Below the pieces are notes generated by a model. It saw nothing but the letters and a program-made list of their open reading frames with translations, searched no databases and was not told the DNA's origin. Below, piece after piece: positions 18,598-27,079 of a stretch of 40,177 nt of DNA. Every line of letters begins with the position of its first letter. The stretch's first letter is position 1. Position numbers and translations under genes: made by a program. Source of the stretch: Polaromonas sp. (GTDB lineage Bacteria > Pseudomonadota > Gammaproteobacteria > Burkholderiales > Burkholderiaceae_C); contig NZ_JAQSDL010000046.1 of NCBI RefSeq assembly GCF_029945895.1, positions 1-40,177 on the forward strand, given 5' to 3'.

Positions 18598-20073
18598 ATG
18601 GGATTGTTGAGCCTTGCCATCTGGACGCCGATCTTTTTCGGCGTCATCCTGCTGGCCCTCGGACGTGACGACCAGGCGCGCAGCGTGCGCTGGATCGCGC
18701 TGATCGGTGCCATCGTCAGTTTCCTTGTGACCCTTCCCCTGTACGGCGGTTTCGAAATCGGCACGTCGGCGATGCAGTTTGTCGAGAAGGCCTCGTGGAT
18801 TGAGCGTTTCAACATCAACTACCACCTTGGCGTGGACGGCATCTCCCTGTGGTTTGTGTTGCTGACGGCTTTCATCAACGTCGTGGTTGTCATCGCCAGC
18901 TGGGAGTCGATCACCAGCCGCGTCAACCAGTACATGGCCGCCTTCCTGATCCTCAGCGGCCTGATGATTGGTGTGTTCGCAGCGCTCGACGGCATGCTGT
19001 TTTACGTGTTCTTTGAAGCCACGCTGATCCCGATGTATCTGATCATCGGCGTCTGGGGCGGCCCAAGGAAGATTTACGCCGCCTTCAAGTTCTTTCTGTA
19101 CACGCTGCTTGGCTCATTGCTCATGTTGGTCGCGCTGATCTTCCTGTACGTCAAATCGGGTGGCAGTTTTGACCTTGCTGCCTGGTACAAGCTGCCTTTG
19201 GGCGCCACCGCGCAGACCTTGCTGTTCTTCGCTTTCCTGGCGGCGTTTGCCGTGAAGGTGCCGATGTGGCCGGTCCACACCTGGCTGCCCGACGTGCACG
19301 TCGAGGCGCCTACCGGCGGCTCGGCGGTGCTGGCAGCCATCATGCTCAAGCTTGGCGCTTATGGCTTCCTGCGGTTTTCGCTGCCGATTGCCCCTGACGC
19401 TGCGCGCGAATGGGCCGGCCTCATGATTGCCCTGTCGCTGATCGCCGTGATTTACGTCGGCCTGGTGGCCATGGTCCAGCGGGACATGAAAAAACTGGTG
19501 GCTTATTCGTCGGTGGCGCACATGGGTTTTGTCACCCTGGGCTTTTTCATCTTCAACGACATCGGCGTGTCCGGCGGCATTGTGCAGATGATTGCGCACG
19601 GCTTTGTCTCCGCCGCCATGTTCCTGTGTATTGGCGTGTTGTACGACCGTGTGCATTCGCGCGAAATCGCCAGCTACGGCGGCGTGGTCAACACCATGCC
19701 CAAGTTCACGGCCTTTGCCCTGCTGTTTGCGATGGCCAACTGCGGCCTGCCCGCCACGGCCGGATTTGTCGGCGAATGGATGGTCATCCTGGGTGCGGTC
19801 AGGTTCAACTTCTGGATTGGCGCGGCCGCCGCGTCGGCATTGATTTTCGGCGCGGCCTACACACTGTGGATGTTCAAGCGCGTCTACCTCGGACCGGTCG
19901 CCAACGACGATGTCAAAGGCCTGACCGACATCAACAGCCGCGAATTCCTGATGCTGGCCCTGCTCGCCATTGCCGTGTTGTTCATGGGTGTCTATCCCAA
20001 GCCCTTCACCGACGTGATGGACAGCTCGGTCATCGACCTGCTCAAACACGTCGCGGCTTCCAAACTGCAATAA
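18598..20073 (+). CDS. nuoM: NADH-quinone oxidoreductase subunit M
   Basis: A 491-residue antiporter-like proton pump with about 14 helices, between NuoL and NuoN in the membrane arm. Glu140 lies in [17 protein letters not shown] and Lys220 in [16 protein letters not shown], the conserved ion-pair residues of the family. Further signatures are [20 protein letters not shown] and [22 protein letters not shown] provides the ribosome-binding site before the start at 18598. The length matches the family. Confidence 0.98.
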   Translation: MGLLSLAIWTPIFFGVILLALGRDDQARSVRWIALIGAIVSFLVTLPLYGGFEIGTSAMQFVEKASWIERFNINYHLGVDGISLWFVLLTAFINVVVVIASWESITSRVNQYMAAFLILSGLMIGVFAALDGMLFYVFFEATLIPMYLIIGVWGGPRKIYAAFKFFLYTLLGSLLMLVALIFLYVKSGGSFDLAAWYKLPLGATAQTLLFFAFLAAFAVKVPMWPVHTWLPDVHVEAPTGGSAVLAAIMLKLGAYGFLRFSLPIAPDAAREWAGLMIALSLIAVIYVGLVAMVQRDMKKLVAYSSVAHMGFVTLGFFIFNDIGVSGGIVQMIAHGFVSAAMFLCIGVLYDRVHSREIASYGGVVNTMPKFTAFALLFAMANCGLPATAGFVGEWMVILGAVRFNFWIGAAAASALIFGAAYTLWMFKRVYLGPVANDDVKGLTDINSREFLMLALLAIAVLFMGVYPKPFTDVMDSSVIDLLKHVAASKLQ

Positions 20074-20095
20074 GCAACCATTTCAAAGAATCCAG

Positions 20096-21598
20096 ATGAT
20101 TGACAAACTCAGTTGGCTCTCGGTCTACCCGGAAATCGTGCTCCTGGTCATGGCCTGCGTGATCGCACTGGTCGACCTCGGCGTGAAAAGTCCGCAGCGT
20201 ACCCTGACTTATGTGCTGACCCTGCTGACGCTGGCTGCCGTGGCTGCACTGGAGGCCGTGTACGCCGTCAAGGGCAACACCTTCTACGGCTTCGGCAACA
20301 TGGTGGTGAGCGACCCCATGGGCAACTGGCTCAAGTGTTTCGCCTCGATCGCGATGATGGTCACCCTGGTGTATGGCCGTGCTTATGCGGCAGACCGTGA
20401 CATGCTGCGCGGCGGTGAGTTGTTCACGCTGGGCCTGTTTGCCCTGCTCGGCATTTTCGTGATGGTCTCCGGCAACAACTTCCTGGTGCTCTACATGGGC
20501 CTGGAACTGATGACGCTGTCCAGCTACGCCCTGGTGGCGCTGCGCCGCGACAATGCAACGGCGACCGAAGCCGCGATGAAATACTTTGTGCTCAGTGCCA
20601 TGGCCTCGGGCTTCCTGCTTTACGGCCTGTCCATGATGTATGGCGCCACCGGTTCGCTGGACGTCAATGAGGTTTACCGGGCCATTGCCAGCCGCCAGGT
20701 GAACCACCAGGTGCTGGTGTTCGGCCTGGTGTTCATCGTGGCCGGCCTGGCTTTCAAGCTCGGTGCCGTGCCGTTTCACATGTGGCTGCCCGACGTGTAC
20801 CAGGGCGCCCCCACGGCCATCACGCTGCTGATTGGTGCGGCACCGCAGTTTGCCGCCTTTGCCATCTGCATCCGCCTGCTGGTGCAAGGCCTGTTGCCGC
20901 TGGCCATCGACTGGCAGCAGATGCTGGCGCTGATGGCGATCGGTTCCCTGCTGGTGGGAAATCTGGCGGCGGTGGCACAGACCAACCTCAAGCGCATGCT
21001 GGCGTTCTCCACCATCTCGCAAATGGGTTTCCTGCTGCTGGCGCTGCTGGCCGCTGTGGTTCCCGGCAGGCCGCTCAATGCCGAATACGCCTACGGCGCG
21101 GCCATGTTCTACGTTGTCACCTATGTGCTGACCACACTCGCGGTGTTCGGCATCATCCTGCTGCTGGCGCGCGCCGGCCACGAGTCCGAGGAAATCACTG
21201 ACCTGGCCGGCCTGAACCAGCGCAGCCCGCTGTTTGCCGGCGTCATGGCCATCAGCATGTTCTCGCTGGCCGGTGTGCCGCCTGTGGTTGGTTTCTACGC
21301 GAAACTTGGGGTGCTGCAGGCGCTGGTGTCCTCGCAGCAGACCAGCTACATCGTGCTGGCGGTTTTTGCGGTGCTGATGTCACTGGTAGGTGCTTTCTAT
21401 TACCTGCGTGTCGTCAAGGTGATGTATTTTGATGCACCCAACGTCGGCATGCCCATGGCCATCGTGGCCCCGCTTGACGCCCGCGTGGTGCTGTCCATCA
21501 ACGGCGCGCTGGTACTGCTGCTGGGCGTCATGCCCGGCGGCCTGATGACGCTTTGTCAGCAGGCGATTGCCAGCGTTGTGAAGTCCCTCGGGGCATGA
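20096..21598 (+). CDS. nuoN: NADH-quinone oxidoreductase subunit N
   Basis: A 500-residue antiporter-like subunit with about 14 helices, next to NuoK. Glu137 in [13 protein letters not shown] and Lys221 in [15 protein letters not shown] are the conserved channel residues; [10 protein letters not shown] follows. It is the last of the 14 nuo genes. Its stop overlaps the start of the next small membrane gene by four bases (ATGA at 21595-21598), so that gene belongs to the operon. Confidence 0.98.
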   Translation: MIDKLSWLSVYPEIVLLVMACVIALVDLGVKSPQRTLTYVLTLLTLAAVAALEAVYAVKGNTFYGFGNMVVSDPMGNWLKCFASIAMMVTLVYGRAYAADRDMLRGGELFTLGLFALLGIFVMVSGNNFLVLYMGLELMTLSSYALVALRRDNATATEAAMKYFVLSAMASGFLLYGLSMMYGATGSLDVNEVYRAIASRQVNHQVLVFGLVFIVAGLAFKLGAVPFHMWLPDVYQGAPTAITLLIGAAPQFAAFAICIRLLVQGLLPLAIDWQQMLALMAIGSLLVGNLAAVAQTNLKRMLAFSTISQMGFLLLALLAAVVPGRPLNAEYAYGAAMFYVVTYVLTTLAVFGIILLLARAGHESEEITDLAGLNQRSPLFAGVMAISMFSLAGVPPVVGFYAKLGVLQALVSSQQTSYIVLAVFAVLMSLVGAFYYLRVVKVMYFDAPNVGMPMAIVAPLDARVVLSINGALVLLLGVMPGGLMTLCQQAIASVVKSLGA

Positions 21599-21894
21599 AC
21601 CAGACTGTCTCGGTATGGCTGGTGGTGGCGCTGGCCCTGCTGGCCGCCAATTTGCCTTTCATCAGCAACCGCGTGCTGCTGGTTTACCTGCTGAAGAACC
21701 CCAAGAACCTGGCAGTGCGTCTTGCCGAGATGGTGTTCTGGTATTTCGTGGTGGGTGGTATCGCGCTGCTGCTGGAACAGCGCGCCGGACAGATTGCGCC
21801 GCAAGGCTGGGAGTTCTACGCGATCACCGCCACCCTGTTCATCACCTTTGCCTTTCCGGGCTTCGTGTTTCGTTACCTGTTCAAACATCGTTGA
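21595..21894 (+). CDS. DUF2818 family membrane protein
   Basis: A 99-residue protein with three hydrophobic segments (about 6-24, 40-60 and 74-94) and short charged loops, including NRVLLVY and the lysine-rich [11 protein letters not shown]. It resembles the DUF2818 family, which from memory is regularly found just after nuoN in betaproteobacteria. Overlap with the nuoN stop implies translational coupling and a role tied to complex I, such as an accessory or assembly subunit, but no function is established. A longer in-frame version from 21553 lies inside nuoN and is not supported. Confidence 0.88.
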   Translation: MNQTVSVWLVVALALLAANLPFISNRVLLVYLLKNPKNLAVRLAEMVFWYFVVGGIALLLEQRAGQIAPQGWEFYAITATLFITFAFPGFVFRYLFKHR

Positions 21895-21920
21895 ACGCGG
21901 CGTCCGTCCGGTCCTCCGAC

Positions 21921-22544
21921 ATGCCTGTGCATCCCGCCGAGCCGAATGATCCGGCCGACAGCCATCTGATCGAGCACAAGGTCCACAGCCAGGAGCTGTT
22001 GCACGGCCATTTCCTCCACGCTTTTCGCGACACGGTCCGCTTGCCGGACGGGCGCGAAGCGTCGCGTGAATATGTGCGCCATCCGGGCGCGGTCATGATC
22101 ATTGCCCAGCTCGCCGACGGCCGCCTGGTGCTGGAGCGCCAATACCGCTACCCGGTGCAGGCCGTGATGCTGGAGTTTCCCGCCGGCAAACTCGATGCCG
22201 GCGAGCAACCGCTGGCCTGCGCGCAACGCGAGTTGCTGGAGGAAACCGGTTACAGCGCGGCTTCCTGGGCCCATGCGGGTGTGATGCACCCGGTGATTTC
22301 CTACTCGACCGAGTTCATCGACATCTGGTTTGCCAGAAACCTGACCCTGGGGGAGCGCAAGCTCGACGCGGGCGAGTTTCTCGACGTGTTCACCGCCACG
22401 CCGGCCGAACTGCTGCAATGGTGCCGCGACGGCCGTGTCACCGACGGCAAGACACTGACCGGCGCCTTGTGGCTGCAGAACGTGCTGTCGGGTGCATGGG
22501 CTTTGGACTGGCAGACCGCCGCGCCCTGGGCGTCAGGCCGATAA
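21921..22544 (+). CDS. Nudix hydrolase, ADP-ribose pyrophosphatase-like
   Basis: A 207-residue cytoplasmic protein with a complete Nudix box: Gly89, Glu95, Arg103, Glu104, Glu107, Glu108 and Gly110 in the pattern GX5EX7REUXEEXGU. The preceding segment LERQYRYPVQAVMLEFPAGK is typical of ADP-ribose pyrophosphatases (NudF type), which cleave ADP-ribose to AMP and ribose 5-phosphate. The start at 21921 is chosen because it gives a normal N-terminus after the DUF2818 stop; the longer opening from 21615 lies inside that gene. It is 26 nt downstream of DUF2818 and likely cotranscribed. A link to NADH turnover is attractive but inferred. Confidence 0.9.
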   Translation: MPVHPAEPNDPADSHLIEHKVHSQELLHGHFLHAFRDTVRLPDGREASREYVRHPGAVMIIAQLADGRLVLERQYRYPVQAVMLEFPAGKLDAGEQPLACAQRELLEETGYSAASWAHAGVMHPVISYSTEFIDIWFARNLTLGERKLDAGEFLDVFTATPAELLQWCRDGRVTDGKTLTGALWLQNVLSGAWALDWQTAAPWASGR

Positions 22545-22545
22545 T
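22540..22545 (+). promoter_or_regulatory. Candidate -10 of a leaderless DUF1178 transcript
   Basis: GATAAT (22540-22545), overlapping the Nudix stop codon, matches the -10 consensus at five of six positions and ends 6 nt before the DUF1178 ATG. No Shine-Dalgarno is present in the CTCCCC between. No good -35 is seen, so this is tentative. Confidence 0.35.
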
Positions 22546-22551
22546 CTCCCC

Positions 22552-23046
22552 ATGAAAGTCCTCAACCTGCAGTGTTCGCACCAGCACGCCTTTGAGGGCT
22601 GGTTTGCGTCGGAAGATGATTTTCAAAGTCAGCTGGCGCGCGGACTCGTGAGCTGTCCGCTGTGCGCCGACCCGGTCGTACGGAAAATGCCCAGCGCCCC
22701 CCGGCTCAATCTGGGCGGCGCGGGCGGGGATCCGGCAGCGGCTTCACCTTCGCGTGAGCTGTCCGTGCCTGCGGCCGCGCCGGCCGGCGGCCCGGTGCAT
22801 GAGGTGATGGCTGGCGCCGCTAGCCCGGCCGTGCAGGCCGAGTTTCTGAAGGCCTTGCGCCACGTGATGGCCAACACCGAGGACGTCGGTGAACGTTTCG
22901 CCGACGAGGCGCGTGCCATGTTTTACGGCGACGCCGAGCAGCGCAGCATCCGCGGCCAGGCCAGCCGGGCGGAAGCGGTCGAGTTGCTGGAGGAGGGCAT
23001 TGACGTGATGCCTTTGCCTGCGGCCATCAACGAAACGCTGCAGTAG
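22552..23046 (+). CDS. DUF1178 family protein
   Basis: A 164-residue protein with the DUF1178 N-terminus MKVLNLQCSHQHAFEGWF and a second half-site VSCPLCADP. Cys8, His10, Cys35 and Cys38 could make a small zinc ribbon. A low-complexity Ala/Pro/Gly linker (about 52-83) is followed by a helical C-terminal half with EFLKALRHVMANTEDVG and the conserved HV.ANTE-type segment. The function is unknown. The start at 22552 is favoured because it gives the conserved N-terminus; it lacks a Shine-Dalgarno sequence. It is convergent with the dehydrogenase gene, with a GC-rich repeat between. Confidence 0.88.
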   Translation: MKVLNLQCSHQHAFEGWFASEDDFQSQLARGLVSCPLCADPVVRKMPSAPRLNLGGAGGDPAAASPSRELSVPAAAPAGGPVHEVMAGAASPAVQAEFLKALRHVMANTEDVGERFADEARAMFYGDAEQRSIRGQASRAEAVELLEEGIDVMPLPAAINETLQ

Positions 23047-23053
23047 ACAGAGT

Positions 23054-23148
23054 GCCCCCCCCCGGTTGCTCACTGCGTGTAGCTTCCTGCCTCCCGAGGG
23101 GGCCGCTACGCCGGCGGCCTGGCGAAGCCAGACCCGCGGTCCCTGCGT
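23054..23148 (+). repeat. GC-rich dispersed repeat, copy C
   Basis: It starts GCCCCCCCCCCGGTTGCTCA and contains CACTGCGTGTAGC, the palindrome CCTCCCGAGGGGG and the hairpin CTGGC-GAA-GCCAG, ending CGCGGTCCCTGCGT. The arrangement is the same as copy B at 14897. It fills the gap between two convergent genes, where it could act as a bidirectional 3' end structure. Confidence 0.75.
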
Positions 23149-23179
23149 GACTTGGGCGCCAGAAGTAGTGGTCTGCTGA

Positions 23180-24511
23180 TCAAGGATACAGACCGCGCAG
23201 CTCGCGGGTATGCAGAATGCGTTTGCAGGCGACGATAAACGTCGCGGTGCGCAGGCTGACCTTGTGGTCCTGCGCCACCTGCCAGACGCCGGCGAAGGCT
23301 TCCTTCATGATGCGCACCAGGCGCGCGTTGATTTCGGCTTCGTCCCAGAAGAAGCTCGAAAAATCCTGCACCCATTCGAAATAACTGACGGTCACACCGC
23401 CAGCGTTGGCAATCACGTCGGGCAGCACCAGCACATTGCGGTCCTGCAGGATGTCGTCGGCTTCAGGGGTGGTGGGCCCATTGGCGCCTTCGATGATCAT
23501 GCGTGCCTTGATGCGCCCGGCATTGTCCCTGGTGATCTGCTGCTCCAGGGCGGCGGGGATCAGGATCTCGCAGTCGACTTCCCAGAACTTGTCATCGGCC
23601 AAGGTTTCGGCGCCGGCGAACCCGCCCACGCTGCCGGTCTCGGCCACGTGTTTCAGCAGCGAGGGCACATCAAGCCCGGCTTCACGGTAAATTGTGCCGC
23701 CGTGGTCCTGCACGGCCACAATGCGCGCGCCGGCTTCGGCAAACAGCTTGCCGGCCACGCCGCCCACATTGCCAAAACCCTGCACCGCCACGCGGGCGGT
23801 CGCGATGTCCAGGCCGATGTGTCTGGCGGCTTCGGCGCCGACGGTGAACACGCCGCGGCCGGTGGCTTCGCGCCGGCCCAGCGAGCCGCCCAGGTCCACC
23901 GGCTTGCCGGTGACCACGCCGGTGGCTGTAGAGCCGGTGTTCATCGAGTAGGTGTCCATCATCCAGGCCATGATCTGCTCATTGGTATTCACGTCGGGCG
24001 CGGGGATGTCCTTGTTCGGGCCGATGATGATGCCGATCTCGCTGGTGTAGCGGCGCGTCATGCGCTCAAGCTCGCCGCGCGAGAGCTTTTTCGGGTCCAC
24101 GCGGATGCCGCCCTTGGCGCCGCCGTAGGGCACGTTGACCGCGGCGTTCTTGATCGACATCCAGGCCGACAGCGCCATCACCTCCGACAGGGTCACATCC
24201 TGGTGAAAACGCACACCGCCCTTGCCGGGGCCGCGCGAGACGTTGTGCTGCACGCGGTAACCTTCAAAATGCGCCACCGTGCCGTCGTCCATGTGGATGG
24301 GCACATCCACAATCAGGATGCGCTTGGGACGCTTGAGCGTCTCGGCCCAGCGCGCCAGGCTGCCCAGGTGCGGAATCACGCGGTCAACCTGCTGCAGGTA
24401 ATTGCCCCAGGGGCCGAGCTTGTCGGCCTGCAGGTAGGAGGGCAGGGGGTGCAAAAGGGCGGGCGCACCGGGGGCGCCCGGGGTGTGGGCGGGGCTGGAA
24501 GCTTGCGACAT
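23180..24511 (-). CDS. gdhA: Glutamate dehydrogenase (Glu/Leu/Phe/Val dehydrogenase family)
   Basis: A 443-residue hexameric-type dehydrogenase that interconverts glutamate and 2-oxoglutarate plus ammonium. The substrate-binding region contains Lys97 ([10 protein letters not shown]), Lys121 (WMSIKNA) and the catalytic Lys133 in [13 protein letters not shown]. The nucleotide domain has VQGFGNVGG. Overall it looks like the NAD-preferring GudB/RocG branch rather than E. coli GdhA; cofactor choice is inferred. The N-terminal 20 residues are Ala/Pro-rich. The start at 24511 follows AGGAG at good spacing. A palindromic site lies 79-99 bp upstream. The family also contains leucine dehydrogenases, but the [17 protein letters not shown] context favours glutamate. 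Confidence 0.92.
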   Translation of the reverse strand: MSQASSPAHTPGAPGAPALLHPLPSYLQADKLGPWGNYLQQVDRVIPHLGSLARWAETLKRPKRILIVDVPIHMDDGTVAHFEGYRVQHNVSRGPGKGGVRFHQDVTLSEVMALSAWMSIKNAAVNVPYGGAKGGIRVDPKKLSRGELERMTRRYTSEIGIIIGPNKDIPAPDVNTNEQIMAWMMDTYSMNTGSTATGVVTGKPVDLGGSLGRREATGRGVFTVGAEAARHIGLDIATARVAVQGFGNVGGVAGKLFAEAGARIVAVQDHGGTIYREAGLDVPSLLKHVAETGSVGGFAGAETLADDKFWEVDCEILIPAALEQQITRDNAGRIKARMIIEGANGPTTPEADDILQDRNVLVLPDVIANAGGVTVSYFEWVQDFSSFFWDEAEINARLVRIMKEAFAGVWQVAQDHKVSLRTATFIVACKRILHTRELRGLYP

Positions 24512-24589
24512 CAAAAACTCCTGGTGGAAGATCAATGCGCAGAGCTTAGGCTCGCCGTGTCCAACTGTCCAAGGCCGGGTTGATGGGTT

Positions 24590-24610
24590 GTTATGCATAA
24601 AACGCATAAC
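24590..24610 (-). promoter_or_regulatory. Perfect inverted repeat upstream of gdhA, candidate operator
   Basis: GTTATGC (24590-24596) and GCATAAC (24604-24610) are perfect arms around a 7-nt spacer. The site is 79-99 bp before the gdhA start. On the minus strand a possible promoter follows: TTGGAC, then TAAGCT 18 nt on. The arm length and the ATGC-N7-GCAT form suit a LysR- or Lrp-type regulator; the regulator is unknown. Confidence 0.5.
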
Positions 24611-24683
24611 TGAGAGTCCGGGTTTGAACGCCCTGGTTCCGCAGCCCAGGCCATCTGCGCCATGCCCAGGGAAATGCACGGCC

Positions 24684-26468
24684 TCAGGCGTTGAACTGGA
24701 GCGCGGCCAGCCGCGCATAGATCCCGCCGCGGCTCACCAGCTCAGCGTGGGTGCCTTGCTCCACCAAGCGGCCGTGGTCCAGCACCAGGATGCGGTCAGC
24801 CTTCTGCACGGTGGCCAGGCGGTGCGCCACCACCAGCGTGGTGCGGCCCTGCATGGCCGACTCCAGCGCCGCCTGCACCATGCGTTCGCTCTCGGCGTCG
24901 AGCGCGCTGGTAGCCTCGTCGAGCAGCAGCAGGGGCGGGTTCTTGAGCATGGCGCGTGCAATCGCAATGCGCTGGCGCTGCCCGCCCGACAGGCGCACGC
25001 CGCGCTCGCCGAGAAAGGTGTCGTAGCCTTCGGGCAGGGCCAGGATGAACTCATGCGCAAAGGCCGCCTGCGCCGCCGCCCGGACGGCCTCGTCGCTCGC
25101 GCCGGGCTTGCCGTAGCGGATGTTCTCCAGCGCGCTGGTCGAGAAAATCACCGCGTCCTGCGGCACGATGCCGATGCGCTGGCGCAGGTCGTGCAGCGCC
25201 AGGTCACGTGTGGCCACGCCGTCGAGCTCGATGCGGCCCGACGCCGGGTCGTAAAAACGCAGCAGCAACTGGAACACCGTGCTTTTGCCCGCGCCGCTGG
25301 GCCCGACGATGGCCACGGTTTCGCCGGGCGCCACGTTCAGCGAGAAGTCGCTCAGCGCCGCTTGCAGGGGGCGCGACGGATAGTGAAAATTCACTGCTTC
25401 GAATTTGATAGCGCTTCCCGCCCGCACCACGGGGGCTGGCACCGGATTTGAGGGTGATGTCACGGGGGAGCGGGTTTCCAGCAGCTCCATCAGCCGCTCG
25501 GTGGCGCCGGCGGCGCGCAGCAGGTCGCCATACACCTCGCCCAGCACCGCGGTGGCGCTGGCCAGGATGATCACGTACACCACCGTCTGGCCCAGGTGAC
25601 CGGCGGTGATGTCGCCGCGCATCACCGCCTGTGTGCCGCTGTACAGGCCCCACAGCAGCGCTGCCGAGGTGGCGATGATGATGAAGGCCACCAGCACCGA
25701 ACGTGCGGCGGTGCGGCGCACGGCGGTGTTGAACGCGTCGGTGGTGGACTGGTCGAAGCGCGCGGCCTCGCGCGCCTCGGCGGTGTAGCTTTGCACCACG
25801 GGAATGGCGTTGAGCACCTCTGCCGCAATCGCACTGGAGTCGGCCACCCGGTCCTGGCTGGCGCGCGAGAGCTTGCGCACGCGCCGGCCGAACCACGCCG
25901 ACGGCACAACGATCAGCACCAGTCCGCCCAGCACCTGCACCATCAGGTAGGGGTTGGTCACCACCAGCATGCCCAGCGCGCCTATGCCCATCACGGCGTT
26001 GCGCAGGCCCATGCTGAGCGACGAGCCCACCACCGTCTGCACCAGCGTGGTGTCGCCGGTCAGGCGCGAGAGCACTTCGCCAGTCTGCGTGGTTTCAAAA
26101 AACTCCGGGCTTTGCCGCACCACGTGGGCATACACCGCGTTGCGCAGGTCGGCCGTGACGCGTTCGCCGAGCCAGCTGACCATGTAGAAGCGGCCGGCTG
26201 AAAACAGGCCCAGCGCCGCCGCCACCGCAAACAGCTCGAAAAAATGGGTGCGCAGCGCCATCAGCTGTGCGCCTTTGTCGCCTGCACCCAGGCCGCCGTC
26301 GATCAGGCCGCGCAGCGCCAGCGGAAACACCAGCGTCGCGACCGCCGCCATGACCAGAAAAAAGATGGCCAGGCCGATGCGGCCGCGGTAAGGGCGCAAA
26401 AAGGGCATCAGGCCGGAGAGGGAGCGCGGCGAGCCCTTGGGCGCGTCGGAGGGGGGGATAGTAGCCAT
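24684..26468 (-). CDS. ABC exporter, fused permease-ATPase (MsbA/ABCB-like)
   Basis: A 594-residue half transporter. Six membrane helices fill about 33-310, with the exporter signature [17 protein letters not shown] (123-139). The ATPase has Walker [10 protein letters not shown] (389-397), a Q-loop near PQDAV, LSGGQ (493-497), Walker B LLLLD (513-517) with Glu518, and His549 of the switch. It probably works as a homodimer exporting a lipid or drug; the substrate is not readable. Residues 353-358 (AIKFEA), at the start of the ATPase domain, coincide with a dispersed 17-nt repeat. The gene is divergent from the efflux operon at 26558, with 89 bp between, and lies 172 bp upstream of gdhA. Confidence 0.92.
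   Translation of the reverse strand: MATIPPSDAPKGSPRSLSGLMPFLRPYRGRIGLAIFFLVMAAVATLVFPLALRGLIDGGLGAGDKGAQLMALRTHFFELFAVAAALGLFSAGRFYMVSWLGERVTADLRNAVYAHVVRQSPEFFETTQTGEVLSRLTGDTTLVQTVVGSSLSMGLRNAVMGIGALGMLVVTNPYLMVQVLGGLVLIVVPSAWFGRRVRKLSRASQDRVADSSAIAAEVLNAIPVVQSYTAEAREAARFDQSTTDAFNTAVRRTAARSVLVAFIIIATSAALLWGLYSGTQAVMRGDITAGHLGQTVVYVIILASATAVLGEVYGDLLRAAGATERLMELLETRSPVTSPSNPVPAPVVRAGSAIKFEAVNFHYPSRPLQAALSDFSLNVAPGETVAIVGPSGAGKSTVFQLLLRFYDPASGRIELDGVATRDLALHDLRQRIGIVPQDAVIFSTSALENIRYGKPGASDEAVRAAAQAAFAHEFILALPEGYDTFLGERGVRLSGGQRQRIAIARAMLKNPPLLLLDEATSALDAESERMVQAALESAMQGRTTLVVAHRLATVQKADRILVLDHGRLVEQGTHAELVSRGGIYARLAALQFNA
25396..25412 (-). repeat. Dispersed GCTAT...AGC element inside the ABC exporter gene
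   Basis: Read on the minus strand it is GCTATCAAATTCGAAGC, fitting GCTATNNAWWNNRWAGC. It is in frame with the coding sequence and encodes A-I-K-F-E-A, residues 353-358, at the linker between membrane and ATPase domains. Confidence 0.6.
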
Positions 26469-26476
26469 GGCCCTAG

Positions 26477-26489
26477 TTTAGTCACTAAA
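26477..26489. promoter_or_regulatory. 13-bp palindrome before the ABC exporter start
   Basis: TTTAGTCACTAAA is a perfect 6-1-6 palindrome, 8 nt before the start codon of the minus-strand ABC exporter. On the minus strand TTGTAC lies 17 nt upstream of TTTAGT, a possible promoter overlapping the palindrome. Confidence 0.35.
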
Positions 26490-26520
26490 GCGGTAACAAG
26501 CTGCCTGTACAAACAAAGCC

Positions 26521-26550
26521 TTGACATTAAATGCCTAGGCATGTAATAAT
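26521..26550 (+). promoter_or_regulatory. Efflux operon promoter with embedded MarR-type operator
   Basis: A perfect -35 TTGACA (26521-26526) is followed 18 nt later by AATAAT (26545-26550), five of six to consensus. Between them is the perfect 12-bp palindrome ATGCCTAGGCAT (26531-26542). A repressor bound there would block polymerase. The adjacent marR-type gene is the natural candidate for autorepression. Confidence 0.8.
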
Positions 26551-26557
26551 TGCAACC

Positions 26558-27079
26558 ATGAAATCCGAAAAACCAGCCACCGAGACAGTGACAGTGCCGC
26601 CGGCGTCGTTTTACCGGGCGCAGGGCTACCTCGCGCAGGAAAGCGTGGGTTACCTGATGCGCCGCATCGTCAATCACCTGGCCCAGGAGGTTGAACGCCG
26701 CATGGAGCCCAACGGCCTGACCAACGCCCAATGGGTGCCGCTGCTCAAGTTGCAGCAGGGGCAGGCCAGCTCTGTCGCCGAACTTGCCCGCACCTGTGAC
26801 CTTGACGCCGGCGCCATGACACGCCTGCTCGACCGTCTTGAAACCAAGGGCCTGTGCCGCCGCGTGCGCTCCAGCGAAGACCGCCGGGTTGTCAACCTCG
26901 AGTTGACGCAAGAGGGCAGTGAGGCCGCCAAGGCCATTCCCGCCGTGCTCAGCACCATCCAGAACGAGTGTCTGGCCGGGTTCTCCAAGGAAGAGTGGGA
27001 ATCCCTCAAGGGTTACCTGCGTCGCATTCTCGACACCGCCCAATCCCTGCATCCATCGGCTGAAAAAAATGACAAGTGA
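26558..27079 (+). CDS. MarR-family transcriptional regulator of the efflux operon
   Basis: A 173-residue winged-helix repressor. The recognisable core is ANAQWVPLLKLQQ-like helix pairing, then VAELARTCDLDAGAMTRLLDRLETKGLCRR (HTH) and RSSEDRRVVNLELTQEG (the wing with its DxR motif). It resembles EmrR/MprA-type regulators, which release DNA when they bind drugs or phenolic compounds. The start at 26558 is placed 8 nt after the -10, giving a very short or absent leader; an earlier in-frame ATG at 26531 lies within the promoter palindrome. The stop overlaps the next gene by 11 bases. A perfect palindrome sits in its promoter. Confidence 0.92.
   Translation: MKSEKPATETVTVPPASFYRAQGYLAQESVGYLMRRIVNHLAQEVERRMEPNGLTNAQWVPLLKLQQGQASSVAELARTCDLDAGAMTRLLDRLETKGLCRRVRSSEDRRVVNLELTQEGSEAAKAIPAVLSTIQNECLAGFSKEEWESLKGYLRRILDTAQSLHPSAEKNDK

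Noticed and set aside
23210..24583. 457-codon open frame antisense to gdhA
   Set aside because: It has His/Gly/Ala/Val-rich shadow composition; the dehydrogenase motifs on the minus strand are complete.
26531..26557. Nine-residue N-terminal extension of the MarR regulator
   Set aside because: The ATG at 26531 lies inside the promoter palindrome, upstream of the expected transcription start.
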